Translations under genes and position numbers: made by a program
The notes under the pieces: model-generated
The model's input: the letters and a program-made list of their open reading frames with translations, nothing else
What the model was told of the DNA's origin: nothing
The model's database searches: none
Part shown: in pieces, positions 19,392-29,419 of the stretch
Layout of the letters: every line of letters begins with the position of its first letter
How positions within the stretch are numbered: the first letter of the stretch is position 1
Source of the DNA: Rhynchopus euleeides
Lineage: Eukaryota > Euglenozoa > Diplonemea > Diplonemida > Diplonemidae
Reading direction: 5' to 3'
Length of the DNA: 64,000 bases
Assembly (NCBI GenBank): GCA_963210315.1
Contig: OY723259.1
Span: forward strand, 1,612,001 to 1,676,000

Positions 19392-20255
19392 CAGGCATGT
19401 CGCTAAGCGTCGACCGTCGACCCAGTGATTTTGGGTTTCCCCCCCCATAAAAAAGCGTCGACCCAGCGTCGACCCAGTGGACTGGGTTGACGCTTGGTCG
19501 AGGCTTGGAGCGTCGACCCAGTGGAACTGGGTTGCCATTCAAGCCTGGACCAAGCGTCAACCCATTTATTACACTGGGTCGACGCTAACCTAGCGTTGAC
19601 CCGGTTACACTGGGTCGACGCTCACCAAGCGTCGACCAAGCGTCAACCCACTTTCACTGGGTCGACGTCGAAGAGAGTATGGTTTTGCAGGAACAGATGA
19701 TCACTACCGTGGCCTCCGGCGGCTGGGGGGCTCCGCCCCCCAGACCCCCCTGTGGCGTGTGTCTCGTACTCAAGTCATTCGATTCCCACCGGGTCAGGGA
19801 ATCCAACCACTCCAGTCGCCTCAGGGGGACACAGCCAACTCACACAGAATCTGTACGCCCACAATGAACAGATGTTCACTACCGTGGCCTCCGGCGGCTG
19901 GGGGGCTCTGCCCCCCAGCCCCCCTATCTCGCGTGCCCGTCTAGTAACCAAGTCCTTGCGCTTTGACGGCCGTGGCATATCAGGGGGCAGCGTCGAAATC
20001 ATGGTCCCGAAAGCCATTTTTTGGTTTCCTCCGGCACCCGACGGCGCGAGCGGGAGAGGAACCACGGAAGGAACCCAGCGCCTCACACCGTGCCCACCTA
20101 GTGGTCCACCGATGGGAAAATTTGGCAACAACACGAGCGCGCGCGAAGCGCGCGCGAGAAAAATTGACCCCTAGTGTTTTCCCCCCTGATCCCCCCCCAA
20201 AACAGGAGCGTCAACCCACCAAATCTCCAAAATCGAAAAGTTAGCGACAGGCCTG
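19392..20255. mobile_element. 864-bp non-autonomous transposon, CAGGC termini, 9-bp TSD
   Basis: TIRs CAGGCATGTCGCTAA (left) and the complement of CAGGCCTGTCGCTAA (right) are flanked by a perfect 9-bp duplication CTCCCCCGT (19383-19391, 20256-20264). The paralogous sequence at 22749-22780 carries a single CTCCCCCGT with no insert, proving the insertion. The left third is an array of AGCGTCGACCCAGTG units in both orientations; the middle has two GC hairpin cores; the right third has a GCGCGCGC hairpin. A 9-bp TSD suggests Mutator-like, while the related element at 5664 has 8 bp, so the superfamily is open. No transposase is encoded. Confidence 0.93.
19404..19675. repeat. Subterminal array of AGCGTCGACCCAGTG units
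   Basis: At least ten direct and inverted copies of a GTCGACGCT/AGCGTCGAC-centred motif. Parts of the same array occur at 40497-40575 and 54250-54418, which are the two halves of another copy split by a 13.7-kb insertion. Such arrays often bind the transposase. Confidence 0.85.
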
Positions 20256-20264
20256 CTCCCCCGT

Positions 20265-20583
20265 CTTCTGTTTGATTGCCATTGTTTTGTCATTACCCTT
20301 GTTCCGTTGCCATTTACTTTTTTTTGCCCCTCCCCCCCCCCCCTCCCCCCTACCCCCCACCTGCGCTGCCCGATGACATTTCCACTGACACTGCCTTCCT
20401 TCCTTTGCTTTTCTCGCTCGCTCTCTCTCTCTCTCTCTCAGCGCATCCCATGCCACATCCTATCCCATTCCATCTTCTGTACCCTTTCCTTCCCGTTGCC
20501 TTGCTGCGCCCGTCGAAGCTGGTGGCTAACGATTTGTCGTTCCTCCACGAAGCCATCTGGGCTTGGGAAGAGGGGGGGGATAT

Positions 20584-20614
<31 letters not shown>

Positions 20615-20683
20615 TGCAGTCGAGAGGAAAGACGGCACACTGGCGGGAGAGAGAGTGCCATATTTAAAAAAACGAAACCAGAC
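20265..20683. repeat. 420-bp direct repeat, left copy
   Basis: Nearly identical to 22767-23188; differences seen are mainly homopolymer lengths. Contains a C-rich block, a CT tract followed by CAGCGCATCCC, and ends in AACGAAACCAGAC. The pair brackets about 2.1 kb that includes the young TIR element. Could be a segmental duplication or solo-type terminal repeats; no TG...CA ends or primer-binding site were seen. Confidence 0.85.
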
Positions 20684-21208
20684 TCTATCTGTCAGACTCT
20701 ATCTGTCCCCACCCCTGACGCTGTGCATCTTGCCGATACCCACCTGATGAAAGGTACACCTCGTACCGGGCTGCCCCGGCATGTGTTCCGCGTCCTTATG
20801 GTACGGTCGTGGGTTGGCAGCCGAAACTGCTACCATAAGCAATTTTTTTGCGCCCCCCCCCCCTGAACGTTCCTATGAACGTTCCTCTTTTAACGAACAA
20901 GCTGACATGCAAATGGAATGACTGAAGACATCACTGCGGTCACATAGGCTACATGAACCTGACTACAATGATGACACCAGTTACGCACATTTCCACAGAT
21001 GAGTGCCTTGACGTTTGATCATGAGAACCAAAGAACGTTTTTGCATACCATCACAGCCTAATTGCCCACACAGTACAACAACACAACACAGGCCGGAAAA
21101 AACACTGGATTTCAGACACAACCTGCATAACGAGTGAAGGGTGATCATTCTTGTGCTCCCTTCAAATTCTATTTCACTACCCCCCCCCCTAGGGGGGGTC
21201 ATATGCTG
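20684..21208. other. Spacer between direct repeat and TIR element
   Basis: Contains a short tandem duplication near 20683-20709 and a 20-bp GAACGTTCC inverted cluster near 20868. The stretch 21108-21190 is a diverged relative of 61544-61630; on the minus strand both encode a GSE-x-E-x-EGSTR peptide. Confidence 0.4.
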
Positions 21209-21212
21209 TTAA

Positions 21213-22703
21213 CAAAGGGTGGTTTTTCAAGATACCCCCCCAGAGCCCCTGAGGGCCTATCTGACCCCCAACCCCACCCCAAAACCCCCTAAAAACATAT
21301 CCTGGGGCATTTGCAACACCATTTCTACCATTCCAGGCCGTTTTTTTGGGGTGTCAAAAAGTGGTACACCCTTTTGTACCTCGCATGCCTCGTACACAAC
21401 GTGCCGGGAAGGCGTCTGATGCGTGTGCTCAACTTTTTATTGGTAAGTGCATGAGCTTGCCCTCGGATGTGTGCGGGGTGTCTATGGAGGATCTTCACCG
21501 GCTCAGGGCACGCTGGGTGGGCACCAAGAGATGTTCCGATGCAGCTTTTGCAATGGCAATGGGGATCAATGTTTTACGCGAGGCAATGGACGCAGGGGAG
21601 CTCAGCATCCCAGGATCCAACGCGCTCGAAACTCTCTTCAGTGACGAGACACTCCCCTGCCTGGTCGCCTCCAGAGTTGTGTACAGCTTCCTTCCTTCGG
21701 CGTTTGCCATCTTGAAGGGAGGTCGAAAAACTATAAGTGAGCAATCGGTGAAGGCTGGCCGGGAGCGCTTTGGGGAGGTGTCGCAGCTCTTGCAGGATCT
21801 AAAACGTACGTTCTCTCTCGCTACCCTACCAGACTGGGCGAAGTGCGAGAGTGTCCAGGATGCTTGGTCAAGGGATGCGGCTCGGCTCATACGCAAAGGG
21901 GCAGCCGCCATGATGGAGAAGTGGGACCGCTTCATTGCAAAAGACGACTACCTCGACAGCAGCGATGAGGAGGACGAATCACAGGCCAGCGTACAAGGAG
22001 ACAATGAGTCTGAGATCAGTGATGCGAGCGATGGCAGCGATGACAGCAATGGCAGGTCAGCTGCTCCTATCAGCAACGACTACACCGAGTCGCTGATGGC
22101 TTCGGGTGCGAGCATTCTGGGTCGGCTGAGAGGCATCAACCCCGCTCGTGCTGCTGCAATTACGCAACACAAGCATAACGCACACCCGCTCCGGCAACTG
22201 GGTGTCAGCACACTCCCCACAGAGGAAGAGGTCGAAGAGGCAAAGCGTTTGGCGGGACCCACGCCACCCGCCGCAGAAGAGTGGGCACGAGTACACAAGA
22301 CAAAACGACATGAGCAGCTGCGAACGGCACTCCAGAAGCGCTCTCGAGAATCGTTGCGCGACGAGCTCGCTGAGCATGGTGTCCCTCACGCGAGCGCAAT
22401 GCTCAAGCCGGAATGCGTAGCCACACTCACAGATGTGCTCTACAAGGCCCCACAGGTGTCGACTCCACCGAGCGGGCGCCCTGAGAAGCGACGTGCGGTG
22501 TCTGCATCATAATCTTTGTTTGACGAGGCATGCGAGGTACAAAAGGGTGTACCACTTTTTGACACCCCAAAAAAACGGCCTGGAATGGTAGAAATGGTGT
22601 TGCAAATGCCCCAGGATATGTTTTTAGGGGGTTTTGGGGTGGGGTTGGGGGTCAGATAGGCCCTCAGGGGCTCTGGGGGGGTATCTTGAAAAACCACCCT
22701 TTG
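21213..22703 (+). mobile_element. Young TIR transposon with 183-bp identical arms, TTAA sites
   Basis: Arms 21213-21395 and 22521-22703 are identical reverse complements as far as I can read, starting CAAAGGGTGGTTTTTCAAG. Both ends abut TTAA inside a GTTAAC (21208-21213, 22703-22708), as expected for piggyBac- or Kolobok-type TTAA targeting, although GTTAAC being palindromic leaves the exact duplication ambiguous. One ORF fills the space between the arms. The arm identity implies recent insertion or ongoing correction. Confidence 0.88.
21385..22512 (+). CDS. Sole protein of the TTAA element, unknown family (375 aa)
   Basis: The start ATG at 21385 lies inside the left TIR; a second ATG is at 21451. 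TAA ends the frame at 22510-22512, just before the right TIR. Residues 1-180 look helical and globular with regular Leu/Ala. Around 195-235 is an acidic, Ser/Asp/Glu-rich linker. Residues of about 310-350 (SRESLRDELAEHGV...) resemble a SAP-type helix-extension-helix DNA-binding motif. The tail is basic (PEKRR). I see no DDE triad with the usual spacing and no zinc finger. It may be a novel transposase, a DNA-binding accessory protein mobilised by a helper in trans, or captured cargo. Nothing in the sequence settles this. Confidence 0.8.
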   Translation: MPRTQRAGKASDACAQLFIGKCMSLPSDVCGVSMEDLHRLRARWVGTKRCSDAAFAMAMGINVLREAMDAGELSIPGSNALETLFSDETLPCLVASRVVYSFLPSAFAILKGGRKTISEQSVKAGRERFGEVSQLLQDLKRTFSLATLPDWAKCESVQDAWSRDAARLIRKGAAAMMEKWDRFIAKDDYLDSSDEEDESQASVQGDNESEISDASDGSDDSNGRSAAPISNDYTESLMASGASILGRLRGINPARAAAITQHKHNAHPLRQLGVSTLPTEEEVEEAKRLAGPTPPAAEEWARVHKTKRHEQLRTALQKRSRESLRDELAEHGVPHASAMLKPECVATLTDVLYKAPQVSTPPSGRPEKRRAVSAS

Positions 22704-22748
22704 TTAACACCTTTTGGGAGGGGTCTGACCCCCCCTACCCCCCCCCCC

Positions 22749-22766
22749 GCCCACCCTCTCCCCCGT
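22749..22766. other. Empty insertion site matching the 19392-20255 transposon
   Basis: Sequence CCCACCCTCTCCCCCGT continues directly into CTTCTGTTTGATTGCC. In the left copy the same junction is split by the 864-bp element with CTCCCCCGT duplicated. Confidence 0.9.
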
Positions 22767-23088
22767 CTTCTGTTTGATTGCCATTGTTTTGTCATTACCC
22801 TTGTTCCGTTGCCATTTACTTTTTTTTGCCCCTCCCCCCCCCCCCCCCTCCCCCCTACCCCCCACCTGCGCTGCCCGATGACATTTCCACTGACACTGCC
22901 TTCCTTCCTTTGCTTTTCTCGCTCGCTCTCTCTCTCTCTCTCTCAGCGCATCCCATGCCACATCCTATCCCATTCCATCTTCTGTACCCTTTCCTTCCCG
23001 TTGCCTTGCTGCGCCCGTCGAAGCTGGTGGCTAACGATTTGTCGTTCCTCCACGAAGCCATCTGGGCTTGGGAAGAGGGGGGGGATAT

Positions 23089-23119
<31 letters not shown>

Positions 23120-23188
23120 TGCAGTCGAGAGGAAAGACGGCACACTGGCGGGAGAGAGAGTGCCATATTTAAAAAAACGAAACCAGAC
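22767..23188. repeat. 420-bp direct repeat, right copy
   Basis: Second copy of 20265-20683, without the neighbouring transposon. Same internal CT tract and the same right end at ...AACCAGAC, after which the two diverge. Confidence 0.85.
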
Positions 23189-23737
23189 GACACATTAGCC
23201 AGGGGGGGCAGGCCTGTCTTTGGGGCTGCGTCAGAAGAAAACAGGCTTGTTGGGACGCCGGAGGCAACGAAAAAAAATAACAGGCGGGGTGACTTGTTTC
23301 CTCCCCCACACCCCCCTCCTCTCCCCATCCCGTTTTCAGAACCCCACTCAGCCTCCTGATGGAGTTCACTATGAACGGCGAACTCCTCGACGTGTGGGCT
23401 TTGACACCGCATTGCTCCCCGCATAGGGTTCAGATGTTTTGGAGGTTTTCGGAGGTTTTTGTTTTGTTAGTTCGGCGTAGCCAACTGGGGAAACTTTCTG
23501 TGCCTTTAGCTGGATCGTGCGGCCCCCACTCACACCACTTCATCAGACCGGGGTGTGGTGTACACAAAGAGTGGGGTCTGCATTCCAACAAAACAGCTTT
23601 CGGCAGTATTTGATTTGTTGTCTCATTGCTGCTGTCACTTTATCGATCCAGCGGGGGGCGCAAATAGTTTTTTGCATGCACACCACTCCTCGCTCCCGCC
23701 AGGTTCTCCCCCAAACACAAGAACGGACGCAGCAACA
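23189..23737. other. Upstream region of the two-exon gene
   Basis: No ORF of its own. A start context CAACAATG follows at 23738. Promoter elements were not recognised. Confidence 0.4.
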
Positions 23738-24789
23738 ATGTCGGGGGCCGACTGCATTTTCCACCAGAAGGTGACCCACACGCAGATCCCGAACAAGCCG
23801 ACGTCTGCGGGTGCTGCCAACATCACGACGTGGCTCGCCCAGGACACGCAGGAGCCCACGTCGGTGGACCTTCCCAACCCCAACCTGCGCACCCTCCAGA
23901 ACTCCCTGGGTGACCACGGTGCCTACCCGGTGTACGTGCCGACCCAGCGTGCGGCATCCAAGGCGCTCCCCTCGCCTGACCTGTACCAGCGTGCCACCCG
24001 CCGTCCCTGGGACATCTCCACGGTGCAGTTCTCCAAGATGGTGAACAAGCGTGCGTCCGCGACACTGCTGTGGCTGGCGGGTCTGACGTTCGTCGTCATG
24101 CCCGCGGTCCCGAAGGTATGCAATCTGTTATCACCTGGGGGAAGTGGGGACGGGGGTAGGTTTTGTAAGGCCCCCTTCAAAGCCGAGGAGGGTTTGTTTA
24201 GCTGTGGGATGGGGGTGCCTGCTGCCTTCAGGCAGGAGGCGGTGCCCCACCCCCAGCGCGATCACGGTCAAGGCTCTGCCCGCCCCTCCTGGAGGGGCGG
24301 TGGTGGCAGTGATGGCGGGGCCTGCACGCCGCCCCCGGTGCAGGAGTGGGGGCGACGGGGGCGGCCTGCAGTGTGGCCTCCTCCCCCGCCGCCGCCCGCC
24401 TCCGCCTCCGGCCCCCTCGGAGCGGCCCCCCCGGCGCTTTTGCACGGGGCTCTAGGGCCGGCTCGCAGAGCTGTTCGTCGCCATTGTGGTAGTGGGAACG
24501 TGCGCCTCTTCCCTCCACCTATTCTGGTCCTACTCAGGACCCAACTCTAAAGCTCGAGGGATGGGCGGGGGGGGGGGGGATTTACTTCCTGGTCTCAAGT
24601 GGGCCACTTCTGTTAAGCAGGACGAGTTAACTTGCTTGCTGTTCCCCCGCTGTTCTTCCTCACCCTCACATCACCCCACAGATTGACCCGAGCGTGGACA
24701 CCGGCCGCCGCCCTGGCTTCGGCCTGGGCGTCAACACCGGCTTCAAGGCCCCCGGCCCGAAGCCGGACTACTCCTTCAGCGGCAACTGA
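23738..24789 (+). CDS. Two-exon gene, 161-aa protein with one membrane segment
   Basis: Exon 1 23738-24115 (126 codons), phase-0 intron 24116-24681 (GTATGC...CCACAG), exon 2 24682-24789 ending TGA. The start is the first ATG, with CAACAATG context. Exon 1 has strong G/C third-position bias and ordinary composition; the intron is interrupted by homopolymers and in-frame stops. The protein has no signal peptide, a polar N-terminal 100 residues, a hydrophobic helix at about 108-124 (TLLWLAGLTFVVMPAV) and a Gly/Pro-rich 35-residue tail. I do not recognise the family. A small organellar or endomembrane subunit is possible but only a guess from topology. Confidence 0.75.
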
Positions 24790-24965
24790 TGTTACCGCGG
24801 TGGGTAGCCGTGTGTTGTGTGTCCTGTGTCCTGTGCCCAGTTCAGCCATCCGGGGGGGTGAGATGGTAGGGATGGGGCTGATGGCTGTGTTCTGTCATGC
24901 ATGCGTCATTCCTGGGGGAGGGTGGGCGGGTGGGGGAGTTTTTGTTGGGGCTGAAGAAGGGGGCG

Positions 24966-25002
<37 letters not shown>

Positions 25003-25757
25003 GTAGCAGGGAGTTCTGAACGTGATTCTTTTTTTTGCGGGGCGTGTGTGAGGGGGGGGGGGGTAGGACGTACCTTCTCCCCCCTGATGCCCATACCCGC
25101 AATGGGAGATATTTTTTTCCGGTCACGCTCGAGCAGAGAGGAGGGGCAGAATGCACAGCAGGGTGGGTGGGGAGGGCAAGCAACAAAAAAAAATGTGGTT
25201 GGAAAAAAACTGCAGATGAAATGGCCGAGCCCAGTGCAATGGGCGGCGAAACAAATCTATGACATCAGAACAGAGGCCGAGGCAGTATGGTCATGCGTGT
25301 GTTTCGACAGTGGGGTGACGGATCAAGAGCAGGTGGCGCTCGCTGTCTTTCTCCACGACAAAAAAGAACACATGCATGTGCGGGTGTGGGTGAGTGGGAG
25401 AGGGGTGCCCGAGGGGATTCTTCAGAAGAAAAGCAGAGCACAAAAAAAATTAAATAAAAACACACATCCCTTGCGGTGCAACCCCTGTGGAGTGTTTTGT
25501 TTGATATTTTTTTCTGCCGTGCCCCCCCCAAACTACCTCGGATGAGTTTTCTCCCGTTGCCCGCTGCCGAAGGGAGACGTGGGTATTGCTGAGCCTCGCA
25601 GCCACTGGGGTGCATGGGTGTTGGAGGGGGGTGGGGGCAAGTGGTAGTGGCCGGCATCGGCCCCGAACTCTCTGAAAAAGCCGTGATTTGTCGGTTTGGC
25701 GGCAACAACGCAACTGAGAGCAGGTTATTTATTTGCTCCACACACGCATCGCATGTG
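24790..25757. other. 3' flank and intergenic DNA with a GA microsatellite
   Basis: Contains a (GA)n tract at about 24971-25001 and several homopolymers. No gene recognised. Confidence 0.45.
24971..25001. repeat. (GA)n microsatellite
   Basis: Uninterrupted GA dinucleotide tract of about 30 bp. Confidence 0.95.
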
Positions 25758-26489
25758 ATTTGGATCAGGCCTGGGCGGGGAACGAGCCCTTTTTCCAGGT
25801 TTTTTGGGTCGGGGAACCAGGTTTTTTCTAAGAATTTTTACAAGGGATTTTTTGCTCGCCCCCCCACAGTTTCCAGGGGCGTGCCCGTCAGGCGGGACCT
25901 TTTCTCTGATTTCTCTCCGCGTCATCATGTGACAGCTCTCGAGTGATGCCCAGAGATGCTTGCGGCAGAGAGTGCCCCTCATGCGCGTTACAGCTGAAAA
26001 TGAATGAGGATCACCTGGCGCTCGTTCTCATCGGGGGTTGTGCTCCGCAGGGACTCAATACACCTTGGCACTCTCGCAGGGCTGGACATGCCAGCAGCTG
26101 GAGGACAGTTACAAAGCTGCCACTCCCCGACGCCACCCACCTGCTGGCCCCTTCAGGTCTGAAAGCCCAAAAGCTCCCGGGGATTTTTGCAGTGGTGCGC
26201 ACCATATTCAGCGCAGTAGGGTGATCTCTCCGATTTTCCAAAACTGCTGATTTACTGGTTTGGGGAACGGTCGCCGGCAGACCGTTGAAATGCCCGTGTT
26301 AGCAAGGCACACTCACGTTTCAGGTAGCGTGTCGCGTGTCACGCATGTCGCGAACGCGGCAAGTGTACCTCCCAGGTGGGGAAGCCCGACCTCCTGTCCG
26401 ATGTCAGTCAGGCTTCGAAGAAGCGCTTCATGGATGCGCTGACCTCCTACGCTGCACTGTACCCGGGGAAGTGAGATAGATGGACGGGC

Positions 26490-26735
26490 ACACGCTACAT
26501 CGGGGGTCTGGGGGGGCGGTGCCCCCCAGCCGCCGGAGGCCACGGTAGCGAACATCTGTTCGTGTGGGCGTACAGATTCTGTGCGAGTTGGCTGCGTCCT
26601 CAGAGGCGACTGGAGTGGTTGGACCCCGACTTGATGGGATTCGAAGGACTTGAGTACGAGACGTACGCCACAGGGGGGTCTGGGGGGCGTGAGCCCCCCA
26701 GCCGCCGGAGGCCACGGTAGTGAACGTCTGGCTCT
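26490..26735 (-). repeat. Two GC hairpin cores with the linking sequence
   Basis: Reverse-complement relative of 19690-19960: two copies of the ACTACCGTGGCCTCCGGCGG hairpin separated by a segment containing CAGAATCTGTACGCCCACA. Links the 25766 element to the CAGGC transposon family. Confidence 0.8.
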
Positions 26736-26884
26736 CCAGTTGGCCAGCAAGGCGAACGGTACGTGGGACAGACTTCCCTTCCATCCTTGTGCGCGCCCTG
26801 TCGACTGGGGAAAACTTAGAAAAAGTTTTTTCCTCTGCGAAACAACCTTAGAAAAAAATTCCCCTAATAAAACATGGTTTGACA

Positions 26885-26978
26885 GAATTCTTTAAGAATT
26901 AGTAAGAATTCTTAAGAATTCTTACTTTTTCAATTCTTAAAAATTCTTGAATTCTTGGAAATTCTTACCAAGAATTCT
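26885..26978. repeat. AAGAATTCTT-rich array
   Basis: Degenerate direct and inverted AAGAATTCTT units; continues after the inserted pogo-like element at 28743-28806 and recurs at 31255-31400 at the other end of the 5.7-kb transposon. Confidence 0.8.
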
Positions 26979-26980
26979 TA

Positions 26981-28740
26981 CAGGGGGGGGTCAAATAAAC
27001 GTACTTAGTACTACTATTCGGCGAACGCGCGGGCCTAAATCGACCTCGCCAGAAAATTAATAAATAGTTTGCGAGCGAATAGACGTACTAAGTACGTCTA
27101 TTCAACTTTTCCTAAAAACGCTGTTTGCAGGGGCTCTGCGGGGCTGTTTGGTCCACCAGGGGCGCGCTGGTCACTGCTGTCGTCCGTCTCTCACTTCTTC
27201 TGCCTTCCGGTCGAGTATCCGCTCTGTTCTCGTCCTACCACTCGCCTCTCATTTGGTTTCGTACCGTTTTGATTTGTATTGCCCCCCCCCCCCCTGGTTG
27301 ACATTCTTGTTGAGTTAGTGAAAGCATACACAGTTCATCAGAGCTGTCAGCTTCACTGTCGGTGGTTGGTTGGTGCGTTGATGCTTAAAAAAAAGATGTG
27401 AAAAAGACAAGCCACAACCAGCACGCCCCAACTTACTTCTTCTTCAAGTTCTTGGGCTTGCTGGGGCAAGTCTGCATGTTGTGCCCAGGCTTCCTACACC
27501 CTTTGCAGAGCCTGCGGTGTTTGTTGGGAGTCTGGGTGGTCGGGGACGCTGCGCGCTTCTTTTCGGAGGACTGGGAGGACTGGGAAGGCTGTGTCTGTGT
27601 GAGAGAGTTCACACGAACCGGCTTCGCCCATGCCAAGATGCTTGACTGTTGGGTTGGCTGAGACACAACTTTCTTTTGGGTGGACTGCTTCTCTGTGCTC
27701 TCTTTTGCCTTCCCGTCCAACCCAGGTTCAAGGTCCGCACCACCAGCCTCAGGGGATGTTTCTGTGCTTGGTGCGAAGGTGAGGTCCGGACAAAGGGAGC
27801 TCTTCACGAACCCGTCCTCCTCACCCGACACCTTCAGCACGTACCCCATATCCCGCAAGCGCTCGGCTACCAGCGTGCCCTGGCCCGGGCCAGTTGGTTG
27901 AAGGAAGGCCGGGGAGCGCATGGCGGTGGCCCATCCTCGAATATCTTGAACAGGAGGCATTCCATCAGCAGGAGGCACATGAAAGCATCGGACGTCATCA
28001 TTATGTCGGACACCAGCCGAAGCTATTGGCTCTGTTGGTGGATGGTGAAATCTGGGCAGTTGGATTGCGGGTTTGCGGGCGTGTGTTGATCAGTGCTGCA
28101 CAACAGGAGAGAATGTCAAACAACGTCAGGGAAGGGGGCTGCGGGGGGTGGGGGGTGGGCTCAGCTGGTCCTCGAAGGCTACATCTATGGTGAGGTGTGT
28201 CTGGGGCCATCCGTCCACATCTTCTCGTTGGTGGTAGGGACTGCGGACGCCGTAGATGAGGAGTCGTTTAATGCGCGCCGCTCTTCAGCAGTGATTTTGA
28301 CGCCTCTGGACCCCAGGAGTTTGCGGGTTTCCGGGTTTGCGGTCTTCAGCAGTGGTTCTGATGCCTCTGGACCGCAGGAGTTTGCGGGTTCGCTGGTTTC
28401 CCGTCCGTATGTGTCTGAGGGGGGATGCCCCGATTCCCTTCGTCACGACATATCTTTGAGCGTAGGTCACTTCCCCCCTCTACGGACCCCGTGCACCCTG
28501 GTTCCCCTAAGTGGCACCAATAGACCCCGTTGTCCCCATTCCTTGCCCCAAAGTTTGCAGATTTGTGTGTCTCCAAAAAGAAAATCTCAAAAAAAACGAA
28601 AAATTTCCCCAAAAAAAAAGGGTGAAAAGTAAGTACTACTATTCAACGGCCCAACGTGCCCCAGAGCCCCAAAAAAATAAGTACTACTATTCGGCTAAGT
28701 ACTACTATTCAACTAAGTACGTTTATTTGACCCCCCCCTG
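26981..28740. mobile_element. Pogo-like element A, deletion derivative
   Basis: TIRs CAGGGGGGGGTCAAATAAAC and complement, with TA on both sides (26979-26980, 28741-28742). Both ends, about 900 bp and 580 bp, match element B (57467-60452) almost exactly, but the middle (about 27866-28162) is different DNA replacing most of the transposase. It is non-autonomous. Inserted in the AAGAATTCTT array of the 25766 element. Confidence 0.92.
27433..27877 (-). pseudogene. Transposase C-terminal remnant of element A
   Basis: Matches the last 148 residues of the element B transposase (from ERLRDMGY to the terminal PKNLKKK), including the small CKGCRKPGHNMQTC zinc knuckle (C-x2-C-x4-H-x4-C). The catalytic domain is missing; the sequence upstream in this frame is unrelated. 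Confidence 0.85.
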
Positions 28741-29017
28741 TAAGAATTCTTAAGAATTTCCAAGAATTTCCAAGAATTCTTGAAGAATTCTTAAGAATTC
28801 TTAGGACTTCTTGAAAGGGGCACGCACGAGGTCCCCTGACAGCATACGGATGTACGTTCTTATTGGGAGGTTTTCTGAGGGAGAAGGTGAAAATCACAAA
28901 ATGACCCCCTCCAGGGCCTTCTTCCAGGGAAAATAGTCACAAAAATGGCCTCAAACCTGTTTCTGGCCAGCTGGGACAGCCATCCATCGCTGCATTTCCG
29001 CCTTCTTGGGAGACTGG

Positions 29018-29419
29018 CTACCGGCTGGCTACCCAGCAACACACCGGGCACATCCAGTCCTTGTCCTCCATCCCCTTGACGAACTCCTCGTTACAGGAGG
29101 AGGGAACAAAGGTATCGAGGCACGAAACCGCCGCGCGGTGTCCGCACGAACGACAGTTGAGGCATCCTTCACCCTCGTGCTCAGCATCATACTCCGGGAA
29201 CACACACTTCGCGACCTCCGGAGCGCAGAGGCTCAGCGAATCCCACTCAATCTCCTTCGCCTTGAAGAGAGAGCGGGTAGACATACTGCGCACAAGCGGT
29301 AGTTTTTTGTTTGTGCGCTGGTTCGTTACCTGTGGGGTACATGGGTGAACACATGCGCTGCCAACAGTCTTCTTTGCTGCCGAGACCAGGAGCCTGGTTA
29401 GCGCAAAAAAGGCAGCCAT
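29018..29419 (-). CDS. Cys-rich PHD/RING-like zinc-finger ORF in the hAT relic
   Basis: ATG at 29419, or the internal ATG at 29284 which gives 88 aa. The C-terminal 60 residues hold CLNCRSCGH, a further Cys, and a final WMCPVC, a pattern like the end of a PHD or treble-clef finger. The upstream 45 residues look non-coding and could be intronic. It lies inside the 5.7-kb transposon on the same strand as the hAT-type fragment, so it may be a piece of that element's protein. Host function is not indicated. Confidence 0.45.
   Translation of the reverse strand: MAAFFALTRLLVSAAKKTVGSACVHPCTPQVTNQRTNKKLPLVRSMSTRSLFKAKEIEWDSLSLCAPEVAKCVFPEYDAEHEGEGCLNCRSCGHRAAVSCLDTFVPSSCNEEFVKGMEDKDWMCPVCCWVASR

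Noticed and set aside
20265-23188. LTR retrotransposon with 420-bp LTRs
   Set aside because: No TG...CA ends, primer-binding site, polypurine tract or gag-pol coding sequence between the repeats.
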